Shown here: positions 6,454-13,700 of the stretch, in pieces
How the letters are laid out: each line of letters starts with the position of its first letter
Position numbering within the stretch: the stretch's first letter is position 1
Assembly: GCA_947383685.1 (NCBI GenBank)
Contig: CANDEE010000027.1
Location: 1 to 22,237, forward strand
Direction: 5' to 3'
DNA: 22,237 nucleotides
From: an uncultured Pseudoflavonifractor sp.
GTDB lineage: Bacteria; Bacillota; Clostridia; Oscillospirales; Oscillospiraceae
The notes under the pieces: model-generated
Databases searched by the model: none
The model's input: the letters and a program-made list of their open reading frames with translations, nothing else
Told to the model about the DNA's origin: nothing
Made by a program: the position numbers and the translations under genes

Positions 6454-7986
6454 ATGGTTATTGTAGAAAGCAGTATGATCTGCCGGTTTTTCCTGGAGCT
6501 CTGGAACATTTTACTTCAGGCGTGGAAGGAAAGCTGGGTGGGGAACGCCCTGCGGACTTTTGGGCAGAGCGTGGCCTCAACGGTACGGGGGAGCAGATTT
6601 TGCCGGCTCATTTGGCGGGAGGGAACACTTCCCAGGAGTTGGAGCTCCAGTGTAACCTGTATGTTGATTATTGCCATTTTAAATATTCCTTGTGCCATTT
6701 GCAAATGGCTTTATCAGGTAGGGAAAAAGGTCTGGGATGGCAGCTTCTGTTTCCGGATTGTTGCTACAGTTTGTGGCAATCCTTTCCTCTTGCTGGGGTT
6801 TTTTCTTGCAGTGATGCTTATGGTTCCCCATGGGAAATGGGATAACCGCTATGCTTTAATGGGAGCGCTGGCTCTAACGGCCCTCTTTGCTGTAGGTAGC
6901 GGCCCCAAGACCAGCTACCGGATGGAACCGGGAGCCTTTGGGCCCTACTACATTTTCTTCATGGGCTTCATCTGCTATGCCTTCCTGGCTTCTCTTTCCT
7001 GGAGCCAATCCGTGCGGTTCGTGGGCTTTCACTTGGCGGCTTTTTTGCTGGCGGTGCTGGCAGTGAGCTCGGTGAAGAAGTATGAGCAGCTTCAGTTAGT
7101 GGTAGCATTGGCTTTGCTGGGCCTGACTGTAGCCGCTCTCTATGGATGTTATCAGGGAGTTACCGGCGTGAAGGTGGTGGCAAACCAGCAGGACCTGTCG
7201 GTGAATGCCGGGATGCCAGGCCGGGTCTATTCCTTCTTTGATAATCCCAACAATTTTGCGGAATTGCTGGTGATGCTGACTCCATTTACCTATGCCATCT
7301 TCTTGAACGCAAAGAGCTGGCGGGGGAAGGCGGCGGCTTTGTTTTCTTTGTGCGCGTGCGGGGCGGCCCTTGGCTTTACCTACTCCAGGTCCGGCTGGCT
7401 GGGCTTTGCTTTGGCAACGGTGGTGTTTATCGTTTTCTGGAATTGGAAGCTGATTCCCCTGCTTATCCTTTTGGGAGCTTGCTGTATCCCGTTGCTGCCA
7501 GAGACGATATATAACCGCATCCTGACCATCGGCAATACCAAGGATACCTCCACCAGCTACCGCTTTGCCATCTATAAGGCCAGCGGAGTGCTGATGCAAG
7601 ACTACTGGTTACGCGGGGTTGGCCTGGGCAGCGATATTCTGACCAAGACCTTCCGCGGATATCCTCCCATGTTTGACGGGAATTTTCCCATTCATACACA
7701 TAATAATTATTTGCAGGTATGGGCGGAGACTGGACTCTTTGGCGCTGTTACCTTTATTGCCACCCTTCTCTATCAGCTTAAAACGGGAACCAAGGCATTT
7801 CTTATATGTACGGATAAGCGGGTAAAGAACCTATTGTCGGCGGCGCTGGCGGGATTTTGTGGTATTCTGCTGATTTCGGTGGCGGAATACACTTGGTTCT
7901 ACGCTCGAAATATGTTCACCTATTTCTTCCTCTTTGGCGTGATTGCCGCGTGTATAAAGCTTTCCCACAAGAGCGTTCAGGCATGA
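6454..7986 (+). CDS. O-antigen ligase / polymerase-like membrane protein (Wzy/WaaL family)
   Basis: 510 residues with about ten to twelve membrane segments after a cytoplasmic N-terminal region of roughly 65 residues. Family hallmarks lie in the long external loop: YSFFDNPNNFAELL, TYSRSGWLG, LRGVGLGSD and HTHNNYLQVWAETG. These match the Wzy_C family, which polymerises or transfers lipid-linked glycans on the outer face of the membrane. In a Gram-positive host it would act on a capsule, teichuronic-acid-like or exopolysaccharide repeat. It follows the glycosyltransferase by 18 bases and probably shares its transcript. The ATG at 6454 has a weak GGAG ten bases upstream; the ATG at 6475 is an alternative. 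Confidence 0.9.
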   Translation: MVIVESSMICRFFLELWNILLQAWKESWVGNALRTFGQSVASTVRGSRFCRLIWREGTLPRSWSSSVTCMLIIAILNIPCAICKWLYQVGKKVWDGSFCFRIVATVCGNPFLLLGFFLAVMLMVPHGKWDNRYALMGALALTALFAVGSGPKTSYRMEPGAFGPYYIFFMGFICYAFLASLSWSQSVRFVGFHLAAFLLAVLAVSSVKKYEQLQLVVALALLGLTVAALYGCYQGVTGVKVVANQQDLSVNAGMPGRVYSFFDNPNNFAELLVMLTPFTYAIFLNAKSWRGKAAALFSLCACGAALGFTYSRSGWLGFALATVVFIVFWNWKLIPLLILLGACCIPLLPETIYNRILTIGNTKDTSTSYRFAIYKASGVLMQDYWLRGVGLGSDILTKTFRGYPPMFDGNFPIHTHNNYLQVWAETGLFGAVTFIATLLYQLKTGTKAFLICTDKRVKNLLSAALAGFCGILLISVAEYTWFYARNMFTYFFLFGVIAACIKLSHKSVQA

Positions 7987-8025
7987 CTGCTGCTCCTGCC
8001 GCGTATGCTGGCAGGGGGGATGAAC

Positions 8026-8655
8026 ATGAGAAAAACAAAGCAAAAGACCGCCGCCCGACTGTGGGCGGCGGTCTTTCTATTATCATTGGGCTGTTTATTG
8101 CCCTCAGTCCTTCCTCATGGTAGGATGGAGGTTCCGTCTTATGTGGATACAATTTTAGAGGAGACATTGGAGAAGGAGACAAATTCAGCTCGTATTGCTT
8201 TTGTCCGCACCGCCTGTTCTTTGACGGGCCAAGTGAGCTATTTCTGGGGGGGAAAATCCCATATTTTGGGGTGGGATGGCTCCTGGGGCTGGCCCAGGCA
8301 GGTGACCTCGCAGGGAAGCAGTACCACGGGACATATCCGTCCTTATGGACTGGATTGCTCCGGCCTTGTCTCCTGGGCAGCGGCAACGGCCCAGAGTGAC
8401 CCGGCTGCTTATGACCAGGTAGGGGAGGGCGCACGGGCCCAGTACGCCCTTTGCGTACCTGCGGTGAATCCTCGACCTGGCGATTTGGCATTTTTTCCAG
8501 ACCTCTCTCATGTGGGCGTTGTTCTGGGGTGGGACAAGGAGGGGACACTCTGGGTGGTTCACTGCTCCGCTTCTTTAGGTGGAGTGGTAGTTACCCCAGC
8601 TTCGGTAGGGTTTTCACTTTATGGTTGTCCGGCCTTTTTTGCGGTAGGGACTTGA
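8026..8655 (+). CDS. Secreted NlpC/P60-type cysteine peptidase
   Basis: 209 residues. An N-terminal signal segment (RKTKQKTAARLWAAVFLLSL) directs export, then an NlpC/P60 domain covers about 60-209. Catalytic Cys111 lies in YGLDCSGLVSW, His162 in LSHVGVVLG and the third polar residue is probably His179 (VVHCS). Such enzymes cleave gamma-glutamyl-meso-diaminopimelate or related bonds in peptidoglycan stem peptides. The ATG at 8026 is chosen because GCAGGGGGG (8011-8019) lies just before it; in-frame ATGs at 8005 and 8020 are less well placed. A terminator-like hairpin (8043-8076) is embedded in the signal-peptide codons. It lies 39 bases after the Wzy-like gene; no separate promoter is evident. 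Confidence 0.88.
   Translation: MRKTKQKTAARLWAAVFLLSLGCLLPSVLPHGRMEVPSYVDTILEETLEKETNSARIAFVRTACSLTGQVSYFWGGKSHILGWDGSWGWPRQVTSQGSSTTGHIRPYGLDCSGLVSWAAATAQSDPAAYDQVGEGARAQYALCVPAVNPRPGDLAFFPDLSHVGVVLGWDKEGTLWVVHCSASLGGVVVTPASVGFSLYGCPAFFAVGT
8043..8076 (+). terminator. Terminator-like hairpin inside the NlpC/P60 signal-peptide codons
   Basis: A perfect 14-bp stem AAAGACCGCCGCCC / GGGCGGCGGTCTTT (8043-8056 with 8063-8076) has a six-base loop and is followed by CTATTATC. It is placed where the terminator of the Wzy-like gene would be expected, but it codes for residues near 6-17 of the next protein. The T-run is short, so termination may be partial. Confidence 0.5.
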
Positions 8656-8680
8656 CGAAAAAAATATATTCCTGTATACT
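8652..8680 (+). promoter_or_regulatory. Promoter of the MATE exporter
   Basis: TTGACG (8652-8657), 17 bases, TATACT (8675-8680); both boxes match five of six. The spacer is A/T-rich. The TGA stop of the NlpC/P60 gene (8653-8655) is part of the -35 box. Transcription would start near 8687, before the hairpin at 8701. Confidence 0.75.
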
Positions 8681-8700
8681 ATCAAAAGCTATGCGAGATG

Positions 8701-8733
8701 AATTGACCGCAGCCTTAGGTGCGGTCAATTTTT
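8701..8733 (+). terminator. Rho-independent terminator in the MATE leader (possible attenuator)
   Basis: A perfect 11-bp stem AATTGACCGCA / TGCGGTCAATT (8701-8711 with 8720-8730) has an 8-base loop and runs directly into TTTTTAT. It lies downstream of the promoter at 8652-8680 and 40 bases upstream of the MATE start, so MATE transcripts must pass it. A short frame beginning at ATG 8691 (29 codons, ending at 8780 inside the MATE start) spans the hairpin, but has no ribosome binding site. Confidence 0.75.
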
Positions 8734-8772
8734 ATATGTCGCGGCAGACGAGAAAGAGAGGTCAAATGATCC

Positions 8773-10140
8773 ATGTCTGAGCAAATACGAACAGAGAACA
8801 AAATGGGTGTAATGCCGGTGGGGAAGCTGCTCATGACCATGTCGGTACCCATGATGCTGTCCATGCTGGTGCAGGCGCTTTACAACGTGGTGGATAGCTA
8901 TTTTGTTGCCAAGATCAGTCAGGATGCCTTGAACGCTGTCAGCCTGTCTTTTCCGGTACAGAATCTGATGATTGGTGTGGCAGTAGGTACGGGCGTGGGT
9001 GTCAATGCCTTGCTGTCCCGGAGTCTGGGCGAGAAGAATTTCGAGGCAGCCAACGAGACGGCGGGCAATGGTATCCTGCTGGCTTTCCTCAGTGGTCTTG
9101 TGACGATCCTTGTGGGACTCACTGTGCCGAGGTTCTTTTTTGGAGTGCAGACCGACATTCCCGGCATCGTGGAGCAAGGGACGGCTTATCTGACCATCTG
9201 CTGCACTTGCTCCATGGGCCTTTATATGGGGATCATCTTTGAGCGCCTGCTCCAGTCTACGGGCAAGACGGTCTATACCATGATAACCCAAGGCATAGGA
9301 GCTATTACCAACATTATTATGGACCCAGTGCTGATTTTCGGCTTGGGCCCCTTCCCGAAGATGGGGGTGGCAGGAGCCGCTGTGGCAACTGTGGCAGGAC
9401 AGATTGTGGGAGCTGTTCTGGGACTTATTATGAACCTGAGTGTCAACCGTGAACTGACCTTTCACCACCGCTATCTGCGGCCCAGAGGGCGGATTGTGGG
9501 ACAGATTTACTCAGTGGGCGTGCCCTCTATGGTGATGAACTCGGTGGGTTCGGTAATGGTCTTTGGCCTGAACCAGATTCTAATTGGCTTTACTGATACT
9601 GCCACAGCGGTCTTTGGAGTCTACTTCAAGCTCCAGTCCTTCATCTTTATGCCTATCTTCGGCCTTAATAACGGGATGGTACCCATTATTGCCTATAACT
9701 ATGGCGCCCGGAACCGGCAGAGGATTCTGGATACGATGAAGTTGGCTGTCATTACCGCAATATGCGTTATGCTGGCAGGGCTTGCGGTGGCGGAGATATT
9801 TCCCGCCCAGCTCCTGGGATTGTTTGAGGCGTCTGACGAGATGCTGGAGATTGGCATACCTGCCCTGCGGATCATCTGCACCTGTTTCATTTTTGCTGGG
9901 TTTGGCATTGTTTCCGGCTCGGTGTTCCAGGCTTTGGGTCACGGGGTGCTGAGTATGATGGTCTCCATTGTCCGTCAGCTCCTGGTACTGTTGCCTGCGG
10001 CTTATCTGCTGTCTCTTAGCGGGCGGCTGGAGCTGGTGTGGCTGGCTTTTCCCATTGCGGAGCTGGCCTCGGTAGCCATGTGTATTATCTTTACCCGCCG
10101 CATTATCCGCACCGTTATTGACCCGTTGGAGGAGAAATGA
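8773..10140 (+). CDS. MATE family multidrug/toxin exporter
   Basis: 455 residues with about twelve membrane segments in two homologous halves. Family hallmarks include SVPMMLSMLVQALYNVVDSY at the start of the first half, the AVSLSFPVQNL segment, GVNALLSRSLGEKN, and in the second half VGVPSMVMN, NNGMVPIIAYNYGARN and FQALGHG. MATE proteins of this MepA/NorM-like group export cationic drugs or metabolites in exchange for Na+ or H+. The ATG at 8773 follows AGAGAGG by 11 bases. The gene is alone between its own promoter with leader hairpin and the terminator at 10145-10175. The substrate is not predictable from sequence. The leader terminator suggests induced expression. Confidence 0.93.
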   Translation: MSEQIRTENKMGVMPVGKLLMTMSVPMMLSMLVQALYNVVDSYFVAKISQDALNAVSLSFPVQNLMIGVAVGTGVGVNALLSRSLGEKNFEAANETAGNGILLAFLSGLVTILVGLTVPRFFFGVQTDIPGIVEQGTAYLTICCTCSMGLYMGIIFERLLQSTGKTVYTMITQGIGAITNIIMDPVLIFGLGPFPKMGVAGAAVATVAGQIVGAVLGLIMNLSVNRELTFHHRYLRPRGRIVGQIYSVGVPSMVMNSVGSVMVFGLNQILIGFTDTATAVFGVYFKLQSFIFMPIFGLNNGMVPIIAYNYGARNRQRILDTMKLAVITAICVMLAGLAVAEIFPAQLLGLFEASDEMLEIGIPALRIICTCFIFAGFGIVSGSVFQALGHGVLSMMVSIVRQLLVLLPAAYLLSLSGRLELVWLAFPIAELASVAMCIIFTRRIIRTVIDPLEEK

Positions 10141-10144
10141 AACA

Positions 10145-10175
10145 AACACCCGCCGTCATCAAAACGGCGGGTGTT
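10145..10175 (+). terminator. MATE gene terminator
   Basis: A 12-bp stem AACACCCGCCGT / ACGGCGGGTGTT (10145-10156 with 10164-10175) has the loop CATCAAA. It starts four bases after the MATE stop; GCCCTTTG follows, a weak T-run. Its last bases are part of the next promoter's -35 box. Confidence 0.75.
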
Positions 10176-10202
10176 GCCCTTTGTTATCCATTGCGGTATA
10201 CT
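10174..10202 (+). promoter_or_regulatory. Probable promoter of mrnC-rqcH
   Basis: TTGCCC (10174-10179), 17 bases, TATACT (10197-10202). The -35 box begins in the right arm of the MATE terminator. Transcription would start near 10209, 27 bases before mrnC. Confidence 0.55.
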
Positions 10203-10235
10203 GATACTTACTACTGAACATAAGGGGCGAAAACC

Positions 10236-10637
10236 ATGACAGACTATTTTCATCTGAATGCCGAACAGGGAACCATTGATACAATCAGTAACCTGGGACT
10301 TGCCCATTTGGGGGATGCGGTGTATGAGCTGATGGTTCGTTCCTGGCTGTGCCTCCATGGTAAAGCCACTGCCAAGGGACTACACCGGGCCGCCGTCCAT
10401 TATGTGGCCGCTCCGGCCCAAGCCCAGAGGGTGGAGAATATTTTTTCCATTCTGACCCAGGAGGAGCAGGACATATTCCGAAGGGGCCGCAACGCAAGCC
10501 CCCATTCCATTCCCCAGAATGCCAGCCGGGAGGAGTACCAGGCCGCCACGGCTCTGGAAGCGCTGTTTGGCTGGTTATACCTGCAAGGGCGAAACGACCG
10601 GCTCAACGAACTTTTTGCCCTGATGATGGAGGAGTAG
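10236..10637 (+). CDS. mrnC: Mini-ribonuclease III
   Basis: 133 residues, the usual size of this RNase III-like protein, which has only the catalytic domain and no double-stranded RNA-binding domain. In Bacillus it matures the ends of 23S rRNA. Catalytic residues are Asp27 in LAHLGDAVYELMVR and Glu108 in TALEALFGWLYL; RRGRNASPHSIPQN is the other conserved block. The ATG at 10236 follows AAGGGG by eight bases. rqcH starts four bases after its stop, so the two form an operon linking rRNA maturation with ribosome rescue. In many Firmicutes mrnC instead sits near cysS and rlmB; that context is not seen here. Confidence 0.92.
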   Translation: MTDYFHLNAEQGTIDTISNLGLAHLGDAVYELMVRSWLCLHGKATAKGLHRAAVHYVAAPAQAQRVENIFSILTQEEQDIFRRGRNASPHSIPQNASREEYQAATALEALFGWLYLQGRNDRLNELFALMMEE

Positions 10638-10641
10638 GTCG

Positions 10642-12264
10642 ATGGCGTTAGATTCAATTTGCTTGGCCGCCGTGGTGGAGGAGCTGCGTACCTCCATTCA
10701 GGGAGGACGTATTGATAAAATCTACCAACCCGGTCCTCAGGATGTGGTGCTGGCGGTGCGGGGAAGCTCTGGGAATGTGCGGGTGCTTCTATCTGCAAAT
10801 CCCAGTCATCCCAGGCTTCATTTGACTTCCCTAGAAAGGGAAAACCCAGATAAGCCGCCCATGTTCTGTATGCTCCTGCGGAAGCACCTTACAGGAGCAC
10901 GTATTCTGGAATTGGAACAGCCGTACATGGAGCGGGTTGTGATCATTCGCCTGGAGGCGACTGATGAATTGGGGGATAAAGTATCCCGCTCCCTGGTCTT
11001 GGAGGCCATGGGCCGCCATACCAACCTTCTGCTCTTGGACGGGGAAGACCGTATCACTGACTGTATCCGCCGGGTGGAGGGGGATATCACCACCGGGAGC
11101 CGCCAGATGCTTCCCGGCCTTTTCTACCGCCTGCCGGAACCCCGTTTTGGCGTTCCGCCTCTCATAGAGAGAGAACTGTGTTTTCGGGGAGAAAGTGGGG
11201 ACCTGGCTCCTGCGGTGAGGCAGCTCTGGAACGCTGTAAAGGAAAAGCACAGTACACCGATTATGCTCCTTCAGGATGGAAAGGCAAAGGATATTTCCTT
11301 TCTGCCCATTCTTCAGTATGGTCCCTCAGTGGAATTGAGGGAGTATGCTACTTTTGGAGAGCTGCTGGATGATTTCTATGAGGCCCGAGAGCAGCAGGAA
11401 CGGACAAAGCAGCGGGGAGAGGACCTGCTACGGACGGTGAAAAATGCCCGGGACCGCACAGCCCGAAAGCTGGAAAACCAGCGCCGGGAACTGGAAGCCA
11501 CACATAACAGGGACCGGCTGCGGCAATTAGGGGATATTCTTACCAGCAACCTTCATGCGTTGGAGAAGGGCCGCTCTACCATCCGCCTCCCCAATTACTA
11601 TGACCCGGAGGGAGGGGAAGTGGAAATTGTTTTGGACCCTCTGCTTACCCCGCAGCAGAATGCAGCAAAATACTATAAAGACTATAACAAGGCGAAAAAT
11701 GCGGAAAGCGCTTTAACTATACAGATAGAAAAGGGTGAGGCTGAGCTTTCCTACCTGGACAGTGTGCTGGAGACCCTTTCTCTGGCGGAGGGAGAACGGG
11801 ATATACAGGAAATTCGCCAAGAGCTTGCAGATACAGGCTATCTGAAACAGCGGGGCAAGTCCACCAAACGGGAAAAGCGGGTCTCTGGAAAACCGATAGA
11901 GTTCCGCACCGACAAAGGTTTCCGGGTGTCGGTTGGCAAGAATAACAGCCAGAATGATATGCTTACAACAAAACTGGCGGCCAAAGGCGATTGGTGGTTT
12001 CATACACAGAAGGTTCATGGCTCCCATGTGATTCTCTGGACGGAGGGCCGGGAACCGGACGAGGAGAGCGTGGCCCAGGCGGCGGCGCTGGCGGCTTGGT
12101 TTTCCCAAGGCCGGGAGGCCGGGAAGCTGCCTGTGGACTATACCCCCGTAAAATTTGTGAAGAAGCCTGCCGGGGCAAGGCCAGGAATGGTTGTTTATAC
12201 CACCTACCGCACGCTGATGGCGCAGCCTGACGAAGCGTTGGTGAAGCGTCTTCGGGTCAAGTAG
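10642..12264 (+). CDS. rqcH: RqcH / NFACT ribosome quality-control protein (fibronectin-binding A family)
   Basis: 540 residues. RqcH binds stalled 50S-peptidyl-tRNA complexes and adds alanine tails that mark the nascent chain for decay. NFACT-N spans about 1-210 (ALDSICLAAVVEELRTSIQG; LEAMGRHTNLLLLDGEDRI). A long charged coiled-coil region covers about 250-410, and NFACT-R lies near 410-530 (GDWWFHTQKVHGSHVIL). Bacillus RqcH has an Asp97-Arg98 pair needed for tRNA binding; here the aligned pair is Glu97-Arg98 (YMERVV). The ATG lies four bases after mrnC with GGAGGAG at the end of that gene as ribosome binding site. Slightly shorter than typical (about 570). Confidence 0.93.
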   Translation: MALDSICLAAVVEELRTSIQGGRIDKIYQPGPQDVVLAVRGSSGNVRVLLSANPSHPRLHLTSLERENPDKPPMFCMLLRKHLTGARILELEQPYMERVVIIRLEATDELGDKVSRSLVLEAMGRHTNLLLLDGEDRITDCIRRVEGDITTGSRQMLPGLFYRLPEPRFGVPPLIERELCFRGESGDLAPAVRQLWNAVKEKHSTPIMLLQDGKAKDISFLPILQYGPSVELREYATFGELLDDFYEAREQQERTKQRGEDLLRTVKNARDRTARKLENQRRELEATHNRDRLRQLGDILTSNLHALEKGRSTIRLPNYYDPEGGEVEIVLDPLLTPQQNAAKYYKDYNKAKNAESALTIQIEKGEAELSYLDSVLETLSLAEGERDIQEIRQELADTGYLKQRGKSTKREKRVSGKPIEFRTDKGFRVSVGKNNSQNDMLTTKLAAKGDWWFHTQKVHGSHVILWTEGREPDEESVAQAAALAAWFSQGREAGKLPVDYTPVKFVKKPAGARPGMVVYTTYRTLMAQPDEALVKRLRVK

Positions 12265-12310
12265 AGAGAAAAATCACAAAAAATTAAGGATTTGATGGCT
12301 TTTGCTGCGC

Positions 12311-12316
12311 TATAAT
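12311..12316 (+). promoter_or_regulatory. Possible -10 box ahead of the response regulator
   Basis: A perfect TATAAT stands 38 bases before the response regulator ATG. The best -35-like hexamer, TTGATG at 12292-12297, is only 13 bases away, too close for a normal sigma-A promoter. The promoter may need an activator, perhaps the regulator itself. Confidence 0.4.
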
Positions 12317-12353
12317 GGGGCTATGAAAATTTTACTGGAAGGGGAGAGATACC

Positions 12354-13040
12354 ATGGAAGCCTTTCACATTTTGGTAGTAGAGGACGATCCCGATATTAA
12401 TAAGCTGTTGTGCCGCATTGTTTCTGACGCGGGATATGACTGCCGCCCCGCTTTTTCAGGAAGCGAGGCGGCTCTGCTGGTGGAACAGTATACCTACGAC
12501 CTTATTTTGTTGGACCTGATGCTTCCTGGCCTGACAGGAGAGGAGTTTATTGCTAAGCTGAGAAGGGGCAAGACTATGCCTATCATCGTCCTTTCTGCCA
12601 AAGCGGGGCTGGAGGATCGGGTGAATGTCCTCAAGCTGGGGGCCGACGATTTTATTCCAAAACCCTTTGACAATGCCGAGGTGCTGGCCCGAATCGAGGC
12701 ACAGCTTCGCCGCTATAAGAAATTCTCCGGCAGCGGGGAAGAAGGAGTTCTGACCTGGGGTGGCCTGACCCTGGATCGGGAGAGTGTTAGGGTGACTGCT
12801 GGCGGCAGGGAGATTTCCTTAACGGTGCGGGAATTTGAGATTTTGGCCCTTCTCATGAGCCATCCAAAGAAGGTATTTACCCGGGAGCAAATCTACCAGC
12901 AGGTCTGGGGGGAGGAGTACATGGGGGATGACAATACGGTGAACGTCCATGTGTCTAACCTCCGGGCCAAGCTGGGAGGGAGCGAGTATATCAAGACTGT
13001 CTGGGGCATTGGGTTTAAGATGGCGGAGGCAGAGGGATGA
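12354..13040 (+). CDS. OmpR-family response regulator
   Basis: 228 residues. The receiver domain (1-115) has the acidic pair in VVEDDPD, phospho-acceptor Asp54 (LILLDLMLPG), Ser81 (VLSAK) and Lys103 (IPKPFD). The winged-helix DNA-binding domain (about 125-226) reads LTVREFEILALLMSHPKKVF, TREQIYQQVWGE and TVNVHVSNLRAKL. It is activated by phosphate transfer from a kinase, most likely the one at 16188-17081, and probably controls this same gene cluster. The ATG at 12354 follows AAGGGGAGAG. Its stop overlaps the VanZ-like start by four bases (ATGA), indicating translational coupling. Confidence 0.95.
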   Translation: MEAFHILVVEDDPDINKLLCRIVSDAGYDCRPAFSGSEAALLVEQYTYDLILLDLMLPGLTGEEFIAKLRRGKTMPIIVLSAKAGLEDRVNVLKLGADDFIPKPFDNAEVLARIEAQLRRYKKFSGSGEEGVLTWGGLTLDRESVRVTAGGREISLTVREFEILALLMSHPKKVFTREQIYQQVWGEEYMGDDNTVNVHVSNLRAKLGGSEYIKTVWGIGFKMAEAEG

Positions 13041-13618
13041 GTCGGCTGTTAATTTCCATGGAATATTACATGGGAGTAGTGCTGGAGCTGCTTCCTGTTG
13101 CGGTGTTGGCGGGTGTCATCTGCGTTTTGATTCGCTGGCGGATAGGGAAACGGTTAACCTCCTGCCGGGGGCTCGTCACAGTTCTTTTTGCCTGCTATAT
13201 GGCGGGACTGCTGGCCTTGACCGCAGTTCCCAATCACCTGTGGTCTCATATTTGGTATGTTCTTCGGCATCACCAGTCCAGCGGGATTACATTTCATCTT
13301 TTTACTTTTGAACACAACTTGGTACCGGATTTTTGGAAGAATTTTGGACCGGAAAAACTGGCAAATTTGGTGCTCTATATTCCTTTTGGACTTTGTGCTC
13401 CGCTGCTGTGGAAAAAAGTCAACGGCTGGAAAGTCCTGGCGCTGGGATTTGCTCTCAGCCTATGCATCGAGACTATCCAGCTCTTTGTCGGCCGCAGCTT
13501 AGATGCCAACGACCTGATTTTGAATACGGTAGGAGCGGTGACGGGCTACGGACTGTTTATCCTCCTTCGGACGGCCCTCCCTCGTTTTACGGAAAAATGC
13601 CAGGATACCAAACTTTAA
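13037..13618 (+). CDS. VanZ-like membrane protein
   Basis: 193 residues with about five membrane segments. The VanZ family signature is clear: NLVLYIPFGLCAPLLWKK, then SLCIETIQLFVGRSLDANDL and ILNTVGAVTGY. VanZ of Tn1546 gives low-level teicoplanin resistance by an unknown mechanism, and homologues are often found with envelope-stress genes. The start overlaps the response regulator stop by four bases, so it is translated with it. The gap to the ABC gene is 82 bases with no clear promoter. Function here is inferred to be protection against cell-wall-active compounds. Confidence 0.88.
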   Translation: MSRLLISMEYYMGVVLELLPVAVLAGVICVLIRWRIGKRLTSCRGLVTVLFACYMAGLLALTAVPNHLWSHIWYVLRHHQSSGITFHLFTFEHNLVPDFWKNFGPEKLANLVLYIPFGLCAPLLWKKVNGWKVLALGFALSLCIETIQLFVGRSLDANDLILNTVGAVTGYGLFILLRTALPRFTEKCQDTKL

Positions 13619-13700
13619 GATTTCTTTACCTCCCCTTCAAGCTCTCTTGTTGACTTTTCGTTATACTGGGATCACACTCAGGAAAGAGAGGTCATGTGTA

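Noticed and set aside
8451..8690. Plus-strand frame overlapping the NlpC/P60 gene and running into the MATE leader as a full gene
   Set aside because: The upstream part is out of frame within a clear NlpC/P60 domain; only the last 29 codons in the leader are considered, as a possible leader peptide.
8725..9468. Minus-strand open frame of 247 codons opposite the MATE gene
   Set aside because: Composition is His/Gln/Arg-rich, as expected from the complement of a hydrophobic membrane protein; no domain or start signal.
12292..12316. TTGATG...TATAAT as a normal sigma-A promoter for the response regulator
   Set aside because: The spacer is 13 bases, too short; only the -10 box is reported, with low confidence.
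13650..13667. TTGACT and TATACT before the ABC ATPase gene, as a promoter
   Set aside because: The two boxes are only six bases apart, so they cannot be one promoter, and neither has a partner at 16-18 bases.
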